From assembly GCA_016721085.1 (NCBI GenBank), contig JADKJI010000010.1, forward strand, positions 1 to 64,000: 64,000 bases of DNA, written 5' to 3'. The notes below the pieces were generated by a model. That model worked only from the letters and a program-made list of their open reading frames with translations, had not been told where the DNA came from and made no database searches. Shown here piece by piece: positions 56,014 through 64,000 of the stretch (position 1 is its first letter; each line of letters begins with the position of its first letter). The position numbers and the translations under genes were made by a program. This stretch comes from Chitinophagaceae bacterium (GTDB lineage Bacteria > Bacteroidota > Bacteroidia > Chitinophagales > Chitinophagaceae).

Positions 56014-56066
56014 CGAGATGTCATCTTACCCCCAAGATGACATCTTGGGGGTAAGATGACATCTCG
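56014..56066. repeat. palindromic repeat family C, copy 2
   Basis: A perfect 53-base palindrome has 26-bp arms (begin CGAGATGTCATCTTACCCCC) around one central A. Within the palindrome the unit AGATGACATCT occurs again, so it holds nested copies. It starts 6 bases beyond the stop of the gene at 56073 (minus strand) and lacks a T run. Confidence 0.85.
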
Positions 56067-56072
56067 AATCAA

Positions 56073-56675
56073 TTACTCCTCATCAAACTGGCTTAGCAAA
56101 TTCCTCAATTGAGCAACATGCTGCCCATATAGCTTAGCCACATACCATTTATTAAGATAATAGGAGAGTCCGGTTAAAATAATACCAAATACTGCAAATA
56201 AAATATAGAAAGACGCATCCCGCGGTGGATATACCGGCAACTTATTTATTATAAGATACCCCGAAACCAAATAAACCAGCGGCGCTAATACCGTTCCTGC
56301 AAAAAAGTAAAAACGAATGTATTTTTCCAATAGAGTAACCTGGCGGTTTAAATTAGACTTCACCTCACATTGAACACATTCCATTTCCTTGAGTAACTTA
56401 AGCTTCCTATAATAATAATACAACCCTAATACACCTATAACCAATAACATGATAGACATCTCTGCAAAAAACATCGGGTTCAAAAAATAATTCATAAGTG
56501 CTGCTAATGAATACAGAACAATCACAGCTCCAGCTTCCCAATAAATATTGCGCTTCATCCGGGCAATAGGCCGTTGTGACTTCTGCTGTAACATAACCAG
56601 AAGCTCTTCTTTTGAAGTCTTCATCTCTCCCGGAACCATTTCCTTCCAGGTGTCTTTAAAATTATCAAGCTCCAT
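56073..56675 (-). CDS. hypothetical membrane protein partnered with the ECF sigma factor
   Basis: The protein has 200 residues. A cytosolic N-terminus (MELDNFKDTWKEMVPGEMKT) is followed by four hydrophobic helices at about 44-63, 70-90, 117-140 and 150-170, then a C-terminal cytosolic tail. There is no zinc-binding HxxxCxxC motif. It starts 1 base after the sigma factor's stop, a position typical of an anti-sigma factor, but its sequence is not of a known anti-sigma type. It could bind the sigma factor through the N-terminal segment; this is inference. Confidence 0.7.
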   Translation of the reverse strand: MELDNFKDTWKEMVPGEMKTSKEELLVMLQQKSQRPIARMKRNIYWEAGAVIVLYSLAALMNYFLNPMFFAEMSIMLLVIGVLGLYYYYRKLKLLKEMECVQCEVKSNLNRQVTLLEKYIRFYFFAGTVLAPLVYLVSGYLIINKLPVYPPRDASFYILFAVFGIILTGLSYYLNKWYVAKLYGQHVAQLRNLLSQFDEE

Positions 56676-56676
56676 A

Positions 56677-57249
56677 CTATTCCTCCTTTGTGAGTTTGCG
56701 TAATTTTTCTTTAATACGGTTCATTTTTACACGAAGATTATTGGTATTGATTCCCAGAATCTCTTCCATCTCTTCGTAACTCCTGTCTTCCAGATATAAT
56801 ACCACAATCGCCTTTTCAATTTCACCCAGCTGTTGAATAGCCACGCTTAACTGTTTCCATTGCTCTTCCTTTTCTGCATAACTGGTGTCGGCCATCAATT
56901 GCTCGGGCGGCTTCTCCGGAAATACCACTTTCACCCTGCGGCCCTGACGCCTTAAATCTGAAATAGCTGTATTTAAGGCAATCCTGTACATCCAGGTGCT
57001 GAATTTGGATTCCCCCCTAAAGCTTGAAAACGAACGCCATAACTGAATCACTATTTCCTGATACATATCCTGATGATCCTCAGGAGTAGAAGTATAAAGG
57101 CTGCATATCTTATGCATAATGCCCTGATTCTCTTCTACCAGGTTAAGGAAATCGTTTTGCGAAAGGGGAATGGCCAAGTTCTGGTTATTGTTGGTTTTGA
57201 TTATTGGTCGCCTCATATCTAAAAACATTACACATTCTGCCTTTAGCAT
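56677..57249 (-). CDS. ECF-type RNA polymerase sigma factor
   Basis: The protein has up to 190 residues; the start at MRRPIIK (ATG 57219) or the one at 57249 are both possible. Region 2 is HKICSLYTSTPEDHQDMYQE, FRGESKFSTWMYRIALNTAI and DLRRQGR. Region 4 is IEKAIVVLYLEDRSYEEMEE and ILGINTNNLRVKMNRIKEKL, the helix-turn-helix. Region 3 is absent, as in ECF factors. It is followed at once by the membrane gene at 56073. Its target promoters are unknown. Confidence 0.92.
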   Translation of the reverse strand: MLKAECVMFLDMRRPIIKTNNNQNLAIPLSQNDFLNLVEENQGIMHKICSLYTSTPEDHQDMYQEIVIQLWRSFSSFRGESKFSTWMYRIALNTAISDLRRQGRRVKVVFPEKPPEQLMADTSYAEKEEQWKQLSVAIQQLGEIEKAIVVLYLEDRSYEEMEEILGINTNNLRVKMNRIKEKLRKLTKEE

Positions 57250-57336
57250 TCAGCTTCATTAACAAAATTAGTTAAGAGGGGAATGAAACCATATCCTATT
57301 TTTCCAATAAAATGCCGAATTGATTATCATTGCAGC

Positions 57337-57687
57337 ATGAAGAAATGCTACCATCTGGCCACCTGTTCTACTTGTCAGCTTATATTAAAAGATAGTGCCC
57401 TGGCTAAAAAAGGATATGATTTACAGGATATAAAAACAGAAAAAATTACCGCCTCTCAATTAGACGAAATGAAAAAGCTGGCCGGCTCATATGAAGCCCT
57501 CTTCAGCCGAAGAGCTATCAAATACAAAGAATTGGGGTTAAAAGATAAATCACTCACAGAAAAGGAGTACAGGCAATATATTCTTGATGAATATACTTTT
57601 CTAAAAAGACCAGTTATTATAAAAGGTGAAAAAATCTTTATCGGAAATGATAAGAAAACTGTGGAAGCATTAAAAAAAGAAAGTTGA
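57337..57687 (+). CDS. ArsC/Spx-family protein
   Basis: The start is at ATG 57337 (MKKCYHLATCSTCQLILKDS), giving 116 residues. CSTC is the active-site position of the ArsC family (thioredoxin-like), with a second Cys at the C-x-x-C. The later motifs RRAIKYKELGLKDKSLTEKE and KRPVIIKGEKIFIGNDKKTV match Spx/MgsR-like or arsenate reductase-like proteins. No arsenic resistance genes are adjacent, so it is more likely a redox-active regulator or general reductase. It is divergent from the ECF sigma gene. Confidence 0.85.
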   Translation: MKKCYHLATCSTCQLILKDSALAKKGYDLQDIKTEKITASQLDEMKKLAGSYEALFSRRAIKYKELGLKDKSLTEKEYRQYILDEYTFLKRPVIIKGEKIFIGNDKKTVEALKKES

Positions 57688-57691
57688 TCTC

Positions 57692-58783
57692 CTATTCATT
57701 CACACTATCATAGATAGCATCTAATAAACCCTTCTCTGTAAAATCTAATGTTAATTCCCAGAACATAATTCCTCCAAGTTTCTTCTTCTTGGAATAGGTC
57801 ACTTTTTCTTTTACTGACTCAATAGTTTCATAAGTAATGAATTTACGTTCTGCACTACTGTATCTCCATGAAGCTTTTGATACTGAATCGGTGTAGATCT
57901 GATATCCTGCAGCATCCCCATACTCTTGCAACAATCTCTTATATGGAACAAAAGCGGTAAATACACCCGATTGATATAATCCATTATTAACAGGCTGTAC
58001 CTCTTTCCAGGCCCTTCCATAAAATGCCGCTCCAAGAACTAGTTTTTTTGAAGATACCCCCTTAGCCAATAACATTTCAACACATCGGTTACCAGATTCA
58101 ATCTGACCTGGACTGCTATACAACGGGGTGTGATGTCCTGTAGTTGGACTGTTTCCATTTGTAAGATCGTAGGTCATCAGGTTAACCCTGTTAACATATG
58201 GCATTACCGCTTTCCAGTCAACAGATTCTTCAACAAAACTGGCAAAGCCACCAGCAGCAAAACTAATCTCTGCCTTTTTACCTAGAGTTTTGCGAAGAGT
58301 TTTCATCAACGCAGTAAAATTATCCTTGTCAGAAAGTGAATAGTCATGATCCGGAAATCCCGGAATGGTTGGATACTCCCAATCTATATCAATCCCATCA
58401 GCATTATATTCATCAAGTATCCTTTTAACTGATTGAGCGAAATGATCTCTGCCACCTTGAGTTGAAAATACAGGTGAACAAGTGGCACATCCACCCCATC
58501 CTCCAAGAGCAATCATCACTTTCAGTTTTGGATACTCTTTCTTCAGCTCAGTTAATGCCAACAATGTAGCTTTCTGCTTGTCACTGCCGAATGAAAGTGT
58601 ATCATCTTTCAAATGAAGAAAACTATAAATTATATGCGTGAGTTTTGATACGGGATAATTCTTAATGGTTTCAGCATTCCCTGTATAATAAGCAATAACA
58701 TCAATAGGTTTCGGTTTAAAAGCTGATGCTGAGAAAGCCAATACAAACAGGAATGGAACTAACAACCACTTACGCATATTCAA
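57692..58783 (-). CDS. GH18 chitinase-like glycoside hydrolase
   Basis: The protein has 363 residues with a signal peptide (KWLLVPFLFVLAFSASAF). The barrel has KVMIALGGWGGCATCSPVFS (SxGG-like strand) and the catalytic DxxDxDxE as DGIDIDWEYP, then VNLMTYDLTNG (the MxYD motif), LVLGAAFYGRAWKEV and GGIMFWELTLDF. All key residues are present. It would cut chitin or related GlcNAc polymers, or peptidoglycan, outside the cell. It may be in an operon with the cytochrome gene at 58804 (20-base gap, same strand). Confidence 0.93.
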   Translation of the reverse strand: MNMRKWLLVPFLFVLAFSASAFKPKPIDVIAYYTGNAETIKNYPVSKLTHIIYSFLHLKDDTLSFGSDKQKATLLALTELKKEYPKLKVMIALGGWGGCATCSPVFSTQGGRDHFAQSVKRILDEYNADGIDIDWEYPTIPGFPDHDYSLSDKDNFTALMKTLRKTLGKKAEISFAAGGFASFVEESVDWKAVMPYVNRVNLMTYDLTNGNSPTTGHHTPLYSSPGQIESGNRCVEMLLAKGVSSKKLVLGAAFYGRAWKEVQPVNNGLYQSGVFTAFVPYKRLLQEYGDAAGYQIYTDSVSKASWRYSSAERKFITYETIESVKEKVTYSKKKKLGGIMFWELTLDFTEKGLLDAIYDSVNE

Positions 58784-58803
58784 ACTTCTTTAGATTGTAC
58801 GAA

Positions 58804-60948
58804 TTAATTCACAAAAACCTCATCAGCAAATACCCAACCCTTTTCTCCTTTACCCGGATGCCAAGCTGGAAGCTTAGGAACAGGAACAGCAATTATCTTT
58901 ATGCAACTGATAGTTTGTTTTTCGAATTTCACTTCAACTGGGATTATAGTTCCTCCCTCCATCTTTGTCGGTTGAACGGGATTGATTTTACCTAATAGCT
59001 TCAAATGTTGCTGGTCAGGTCCACCCCAAACCTCTACTGATTGAGGAGGCATGATAAAGCTACCAATCAAACTCAGGAAACTAGTAGTGATGCTTTTTGC
59101 TTCAACAGGATTTTTGAAAAACAAAAGGGTTTCCATTTTATTCTGTCTGTATCCCAACCATTGACCACTTCCAAAATTAAAATCACCCATCTGTGCATTG
59201 AATAAAGTCTTCGGTCCCTCCCCTGTATATTTCGGATCTGGAGGAAGAATAAACTTACCGCTATCTGGCGTGTGTGTATTACTATAGAAAAACTGCTGTG
59301 ATATTTCGCTGCTTATCCAGCCTTTCTTGAATGCTTTTGCCTTGATTGTTGTGTTACCTTCTATTATGGCTTTATCATCGTACACTTTTGATGAAACGCT
59401 ATCGGGCTCTGTACCATCCGTTGTATATCTGATGATTGTTCCATTTATATAGTGCTTCATACGCAATGGAACCGGACCAGTAATTACTTTTTCTTCATTC
59501 TGTATAATAGGTGCCGTCAGTTGCATCATCATCGTATCACCCCTGAATCCAACTTCGTAAATAATACCACCCTTCTTGTTTTTTAATTGCTCCAACTCTT
59601 CTGGTGTCAATGCTGTATTCCAAACCACAGCTCTTTGTAAAGAAGTTATTTTTTCAAGAGAGGCTAACTGCTGCTTAGTAATTTTTGTTCCTGCAACCGA
59701 TAAGTGCTGTAGCCCCTTTAATGTCTGCAATTCGTTTAAGCTGGCTCCTGTTATAGATGTGAAGTTGAGATTAAGTTTTTTAAGATGCTCAAACTGAGCA
59801 ATCGTTTTCAACTCTTCGTCTTTAACTGGCATGCGACTCAGATCCAATTCAACAACCTGTTCCTTAACTGTATTCAATTCTTCCAGCGATTTTGCCGTAT
59901 AATATTGACTATTGTAAAAATTCACAACTAACGCAGGTGATTCCATTGATAGCGGGAAAACAACTCTATTGCTATTATTAAGCGATTTGATTGTAGCTTC
60001 TGAGGCAGCGGCAAAATCATATGTTTGTGCAGGTCTTGCTGAAAATTTCTTTTCTGCCAATTGACGTAAAGTATCGCCAGGTAATAATTCCAATACTTTT
60101 TTTGTAAAAGAAGCACCTTGTCTTATCCAGAATTGCAAAACCAATATCTCATCATCTGTAAGCTGTGTTTTACCAGAAGGCGGCATATGTTTTTTCTCTT
60201 CTAAAGGAAGATGTACACGTTGAAGCAATAAACCGAAGTTGGCTTCTGCGCTATCCCAAAGTTTTCCGTTCTTTCCGCCTTTTAGCAAATCTTCCATGGT
60301 CTCCATCACCAATTCGCCCTTTGCTTTTTTACTATTATGGCAACTGATACATTTCTTATCGAGAATAGGCTTAACCAGATTTTCAAAAACCAAAGCTTCT
60401 TCTATCGGAACAACAGGCTCTTGTTTTTCCTTCTCAACAGGAGCAAACAGGAAATTGTCGCCATGAGTAATATTAGCTCCTTCGTGTCCGGTAAATACAA
60501 TTACAAAAAGCGTCACAAGGGCTGCCGACCAGTGCAGCCATTTGTGACTATTGATTGACTTTTTGAAATAATACCAAAGGGAAGTAAGCAACGCTACAGC
60601 TACTCCGGTCCATTTATGCCATTGTAATGTTTCAGGGTCGTATCCTGCCTCGCGCGATAATATCATTCCCATCACTGCAGTAATCGACGCTGTAACGGCT
60701 GCTAGCAATAAAAGGACATCACCAAAAGATACAGAATCGCTTTTTTCCTGCTTTTTCTCAAAAAACAAAGTCCAGCCGATATAGAGAATAAGGATAGTGA
60801 TTGGAAAATGTAATATTAATGGATGAGCTCTTCCTGCAACTTGTAACCAGGCAGGAATGCTAAGTTTTTGCTCAAAAAGCAACATGAATACCAATAAGGC
60901 ATTGAAGGCAAAACAACTGTTGAAAAGGATGTTGCGGGTGCGTTGCAT
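58804..60948 (-). CDS. membrane cytochrome c protein with LRR and chitobiase-C-type modules
   Basis: The protein has 714 residues. Residues about 9-170 hold five membrane helices of the DUF2231-like type (AHPLILHFPITILILYIGWT). Residues about 180-290 are a Planctomycete-type cytochrome domain with heme motif CISCH (KPILDKKCISCHNSKKAKGE) and distal HMPPSGK. Residues about 370-460 are a short leucine-rich array (LKKLNLNFTSITGASLNELQ). A chitobiase/hexosaminidase C-terminal domain follows (IIRYTTDGTEPDSVSSKVYD), and the C-terminus has a discoidin-like module ending PAWHPGKGEKGWVFADEVFV. This is an unusual combination; electron transfer plus glycan binding is inferred. Confidence 0.85.
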   Translation of the reverse strand: MQRTRNILFNSCFAFNALLVFMLLFEQKLSIPAWLQVAGRAHPLILHFPITILILYIGWTLFFEKKQEKSDSVSFGDVLLLLAAVTASITAVMGMILSREAGYDPETLQWHKWTGVAVALLTSLWYYFKKSINSHKWLHWSAALVTLFVIVFTGHEGANITHGDNFLFAPVEKEKQEPVVPIEEALVFENLVKPILDKKCISCHNSKKAKGELVMETMEDLLKGGKNGKLWDSAEANFGLLLQRVHLPLEEKKHMPPSGKTQLTDDEILVLQFWIRQGASFTKKVLELLPGDTLRQLAEKKFSARPAQTYDFAAASEATIKSLNNSNRVVFPLSMESPALVVNFYNSQYYTAKSLEELNTVKEQVVELDLSRMPVKDEELKTIAQFEHLKKLNLNFTSITGASLNELQTLKGLQHLSVAGTKITKQQLASLEKITSLQRAVVWNTALTPEELEQLKNKKGGIIYEVGFRGDTMMMQLTAPIIQNEEKVITGPVPLRMKHYINGTIIRYTTDGTEPDSVSSKVYDDKAIIEGNTTIKAKAFKKGWISSEISQQFFYSNTHTPDSGKFILPPDPKYTGEGPKTLFNAQMGDFNFGSGQWLGYRQNKMETLLFFKNPVEAKSITTSFLSLIGSFIMPPQSVEVWGGPDQQHLKLLGKINPVQPTKMEGGTIIPVEVKFEKQTISCIKIIAVPVPKLPAWHPGKGEKGWVFADEVFVN

Positions 60949-60950
60949 TA

Positions 60951-61739
60951 TCAGTATACTTTTATTTCGTCAATGAATAACCAGGAATGTTCTCCTTTAG
61001 CTTCGTGCCAGTCGGGCATTTTCTTCACTGGTACAATCTTAATCAATATGGAACGGGCGTTTACTTGTTTTGCAGATTGAACCCTTTTCTGAACACAAGA
61101 AGCTCCTTTTGCAGGTGCTGTTGGCGTTATTGATACATCACCAAAAATCTTATACTGCGCATTCTCACTCTCTGCATAGTAAACAAGAATTTTTTCTGGC
61201 AAGAAAACCCAAGACCCTTCGTTCTGTAAAAAATCAAATAAAAGTTCTTTAACCGCTGTTTTCTTTCCTAAATCAAAAGTGTATGTAACTGTATCTATAT
61301 TATATCCAAGCCAGGTTGGACTTCCTAAAGAAGAAAAACCGCCTTTGTTATCATTCAGTGTTAATAGACCTTGCCCCTTATATTTATCAGATGCCGGTGA
61401 TTGTTCTTTGATTGAATAATTCAATCCGGATTTTATAAAACTCACTGTTGTTGTTTCTGAAGGACGGTAACCAGCTCCAAATGTTCTGACTTTTACTATT
61501 GTAAATGGACGGGTTATTACCAAAGGGCTCTTATACAATGGAGAAGATTCAACAGGTTCCTTTCCATCCAGAGTATAATGAATGGTTGTTCCTTTTTGAG
61601 CAAACAAAATGTTTATTTGTGCCGATTTACTGAAGAAAATGGAATTATACTTCAGAAGGGGGGGAGCCAATTGAAATTGTTCCTGCCCATTGCTGTGCAG
61701 GGAATAGAATAATAACAGGAAAGAAAAGATTGATCTCAT
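60951..61739 (-). CDS. chitobiase-C/discoidin-like secreted protein
   Basis: The protein has 262 residues with a signal peptide (RSIFSFLLLFYSLHSNG). Residues about 45-110 are a chitobiase-type domain (THYTLDGKEPV pattern: TTIHYTLDGKEPVESSPLYK). Residues about 140-262 repeat the C-terminal module of the neighbouring 714-residue protein: SPTWLGYNIDTVTYTFDLGK versus SGQWLGYRQN, and MPDWHEAKGEHSWLFIDEIK versus LPAWHPGKGEKGWVFADEVF. It sits 2 bases from that gene, in one operon. Confidence 0.82.
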   Translation of the reverse strand: MRSIFSFLLLFYSLHSNGQEQFQLAPPLLKYNSIFFSKSAQINILFAQKGTTIHYTLDGKEPVESSPLYKSPLVITRPFTIVKVRTFGAGYRPSETTTVSFIKSGLNYSIKEQSPASDKYKGQGLLTLNDNKGGFSSLGSPTWLGYNIDTVTYTFDLGKKTAVKELLFDFLQNEGSWVFLPEKILVYYAESENAQYKIFGDVSITPTAPAKGASCVQKRVQSAKQVNARSILIKIVPVKKMPDWHEAKGEHSWLFIDEIKVY

Positions 61740-61742
61740 TTA

Positions 61743-62777
61743 TTACACAACAGGTGTTAACTTATAAGGATATACATGTCCTGAATTCCATTGTGCAACA
61801 TACAGGTTCTCTTCATCGTCAATACAAACATCATGAGGATAATCGAACGCTTTTACCGTTTGATACATTTCAGCTGGTGTAGATCCGTTATACACGGGTT
61901 CGCTTCCGGCAATATTCGATACAACTTTATTGTTCTTGTCAAGTATTGTAACAAACCCTGATTGCATCCACTGGCGACTATCACTTTGTAAAACTGCTGC
62001 ATACAAATAATCTCCCTTTATAACAGGGCGGCAAACCCAGGCACCAGGAAGGGGAATAGTATCAATATAAACACCTTCTGTTGTATATCTTTTAAAGCAG
62101 TTTTCTTCACGAGAGGTAACAATCACTACAGATCTGTTCTTGTCTCGATGATCCATACATACGCCATGGGCATTCTTCACAAACTTGGCGCCGGTGCCTC
62201 TTCCTCCAAAATGACGGATGTATTCTCCTTTGTAATTGTATTGAATAATGAAATCCTTACCATATCCATCTGCAACATAAATATCACCATTGGGTGCAAT
62301 GGTTGTTTCTGTTGGAACATATTCTTCAGCCTTTGTATACTTTCCTGTTTCCTTTGGATAATCAAGTGTCATCAACACTCTTCCGTCTAGCGTGGTTTTT
62401 ATAACCTGATGACGGCTATTATCACATATGAATAATACTTCCTGCCCATTCTCATTGAAGAGAGTGAGACCATGCGCACCGGGATATTCACTTCCCCAGG
62501 TAGTAAGCAATTTCCCTTGCTTATCGTAGATGATCACATTGTTTTTTGTTTCATTAGTAAGAAGAATAATCCTTCCTTTACTGTCTTGCACCATTTCGTG
62601 ACAATCCTTAACCGGATAGCGACCGAAATCAAGGGCTCCCCACTTGGTATCAAGACGGTATTTCTTGTTATTGTGACCAAATATTACATCCTGCTTTCTT
62701 TCAGATTTTAAAATCGAGGGTAATAAAGCAAGGCCAGCAACTCCTGCAGATTGCTGTAAGAATTTTCTCCTGTTCAT
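61743..62777 (-). CDS. Tat-exported NHL-repeat (six-bladed beta-propeller) protein
   Basis: The protein has 344 residues with a Tat-type leader (NRRKFLQQSAGVAGLALLPS). NHL-like blades follow: CHEMVQDSKGRIILLTNETK, ETTIAPNGDIYVADGYGKDF, HGVCMDHRDKNRSVVIVTSR and HDVCIDDEENLYVAQWNSGH. Such propellers are common beside DUF1501 and cytochrome genes. It may bind or act on a glycan ligand; the reaction is unknown. Spacing to both neighbours is 2-3 bases, so it is part of a tight operon. Confidence 0.85.
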   Translation of the reverse strand: MNRRKFLQQSAGVAGLALLPSILKSERKQDVIFGHNNKKYRLDTKWGALDFGRYPVKDCHEMVQDSKGRIILLTNETKNNVIIYDKQGKLLTTWGSEYPGAHGLTLFNENGQEVLFICDNSRHQVIKTTLDGRVLMTLDYPKETGKYTKAEEYVPTETTIAPNGDIYVADGYGKDFIIQYNYKGEYIRHFGGRGTGAKFVKNAHGVCMDHRDKNRSVVIVTSREENCFKRYTTEGVYIDTIPLPGAWVCRPVIKGDYLYAAVLQSDSRQWMQSGFVTILDKNNKVVSNIAGSEPVYNGSTPAEMYQTVKAFDYPHDVCIDDEENLYVAQWNSGHVYPYKLTPVV

Positions 62778-62779
62778 AA

Positions 62780-64000
62780 TTATGCCATTAAACCGTTTAT
62801 TACATTTCCAGCTATATCAGTAAGCCGGTATCTTCTTCCTAAATGCTTATAAGTAAGTTCTTCGTGATTCAATCCCATGAGGTGAAGGATAGTAGCATGT
62901 AAATCGTGTACATGTACCGGATCCTTTACAATATTGTAGCCGAACTCATCCGTTTCACCATATACTACTCCTGGCTTTACCCCGCCACCGGCCATCCAAA
63001 TTGAAAAACAACGTGGATGATGGTCTCTTCCATAATCGTTCTTCTCTAATTTACCCTGACAATAGTTGGTTCTACCGAATTCTCCACCCCATATTACTAG
63101 TGTTTCATCCAATAGTCCTCTTTGTTTCAAGTCGGTTATTAATGCCGCTGAAGCCTGATCGGTATCCTTACACTGTCCTGGCATTTGTGTCGGAAGATTA
63201 TTATGTGCATCCCAACCCTGATGATATAATTGTACAAAGCGAACACCATTCTCAGAAAGTTTTCTTGCCAATAAACAGTTCGCCGCAAAAGTTCCTGGCA
63301 CCAAACAATCGGGACCGTACATTTTAACGATTGATTCAGGTTCTTTTGTAACATCGGTAATATCAGGAACCGCTGTTTGCATACGATAGGCCATTTCGTA
63401 TTGCTGAATCTTAGTATTGATTTCAGGATCACCAAACTCCTCATAAGATTGCTGGTTGATGGCTGCAATCTTGTCAAGCATATTTCTTCTATCAGCCTTA
63501 TTGATACTTTCTGGGTTATTAAGATATAGAACCGGATTTTCTCCGCTGCTGAATTGCACTCCCTGATGGATGGAATCTAAAAATCCATTTGACCAGAGCT
63601 TTGAATAAACTCCTTGTCCATTTCCCTTTCCTCTCGACAACAATACACAGAACGCTGGAAGGTTCTGGTTCTCACTTCCCAAGCCATAACTCAACCATGA
63701 ACCCATACTGGGTCTGTTACCCACCTGAGCGCCTGTTTGGAAGAAAGTTAATGCCGGGTCGTGATTGATAGCCTCTGTATACATACTTTTTATGATACAT
63801 AGATCATCTACTACGCTGGCGGTATGGGGCATTAATTCACTTATCCATGCGCGTGATTGTCCATATTGATTGAACTTGAAAGCAGAAGCCGCTAACGGAA
63901 ATTTAGTCTGATTGGCTGTCATACCCGTAAGACGTTGTCCCATTCTGATAGAAGCGGGCAAATCCTGTCCGAACATCTCTTCCAACTTGGGCTTGTAATC
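62780..64000 (-). CDS. DUF1501 domain protein, 5' end outside the window
   Basis: At least 407 residues are seen; the frame is still open at the right edge. Motifs are FQTGAQVGNRPSMGSWLSYG, LYHQGWDAHNNLPTQMPGQC, VIWGGEFGRTNYCQGKLEKN, YGRDHHPRCFSIWMAGGGVK and DPVHVHDLHATILHLMGLNH. These are the sulfatase-like metal-site patterns of DUF1501. The family is almost always paired with a DUF1549/DUF1553 cytochrome protein, which is expected just beyond the edge. Confidence 0.9.
   Translation of the reverse strand, partial: DYKPKLEEMFGQDLPASIRMGQRLTGMTANQTKFPLAASAFKFNQYGQSRAWISELMPHTASVVDDLCIIKSMYTEAINHDPALTFFQTGAQVGNRPSMGSWLSYGLGSENQNLPAFCVLLSRGKGNGQGVYSKLWSNGFLDSIHQGVQFSSGENPVLYLNNPESINKADRRNMLDKIAAINQQSYEEFGDPEINTKIQQYEMAYRMQTAVPDITDVTKEPESIVKMYGPDCLVPGTFAANCLLARKLSENGVRFVQLYHQGWDAHNNLPTQMPGQCKDTDQASAALITDLKQRGLLDETLVIWGGEFGRTNYCQGKLEKNDYGRDHHPRCFSIWMAGGGVKPGVVYGETDEFGYNIVKDPVHVHDLHATILHLMGLNHEELTYKHLGRRYRLTDIAGNVINGLMA

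Overview
The window comes from a Bacteroidota chromosome, most like the Chitinophagaceae. Reasons: type IX secretion sorting domains and a PorP/SprF protein, a sigma-54 and an H-NOX kinase of this phylum's type, roughly 40% G+C by eye, few Shine-Dalgarno sites, and candidate TAnnTTTG promoters. No tRNA, rRNA, CRISPR array or insertion sequence was seen. Many reading frames in 1-35 kb are broken by single-base shifts, often at homopolymers, and a poly-C/poly-A scar lies at 34.13-34.25 kb. I read most of these as draft-sequence error, although some may be real decay. From 36 kb on nearly all genes are intact.

Layout. 0.1-3.6 kb: broken membrane protein, broken rpoN, small ORFs and an ABC ATPase. 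3.7-10.8 kb: LytTR regulator, then PorP/SprF with a 1737-residue type-B-sorted adhesin. 10.8-17.0 kb: a candidate chaperone-usher-like fimbrial locus (usher-like barrel on the minus strand; pilin, PapD-like chaperone and two-domain adhesin on the plus strand). 17.1-21.0 kb: H-NOX sensor, HNOBA/PAS hybrid kinase and a single-domain receiver. 21.4-29.3 kb: S74 tail-fibre-like protein, T9SS protein, DegT aminotransferase, GHL10 hydrolase, MarR regulator and radical SAM/SPASM protein. 29.4-35.7 kb: broken M1 peptidase, GH25 lysozyme, SPFH protein, NTF2-like protein and a degenerate histidine kinase.

35.8-55.9 kb is a large divergent sugar-oxidation locus. It holds five tandem GMC oxidoreductases with a C-x5-C-x3-C iron-sulfur signature, one Tat-exported gluconate-dehydrogenase-type small subunit, four xylose-isomerase-like TIM barrels, two Gfo/Idh/MocA oxidoreductases, an MFS carrier, a cytochrome c lipoprotein, a DUF1080 3-keto-glycoside hydrolase-type protein and a Dabb protein. 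Together they fit periplasmic C3-oxidation of glycosides followed by cleavage and uptake. 56-64 kb holds an ECF sigma factor with a membrane partner, an ArsC-like protein, a GH18 chitinase, and a set of cytochrome/chitobiase-C/NHL/DUF1501 genes that runs off the right edge.

The most unusual content is the chaperone-usher-like locus beside a nitric-oxide sensor, the five-fold GMC array with two active-site types, and several families of long palindromic intergenic repeats concentrated between convergent genes.
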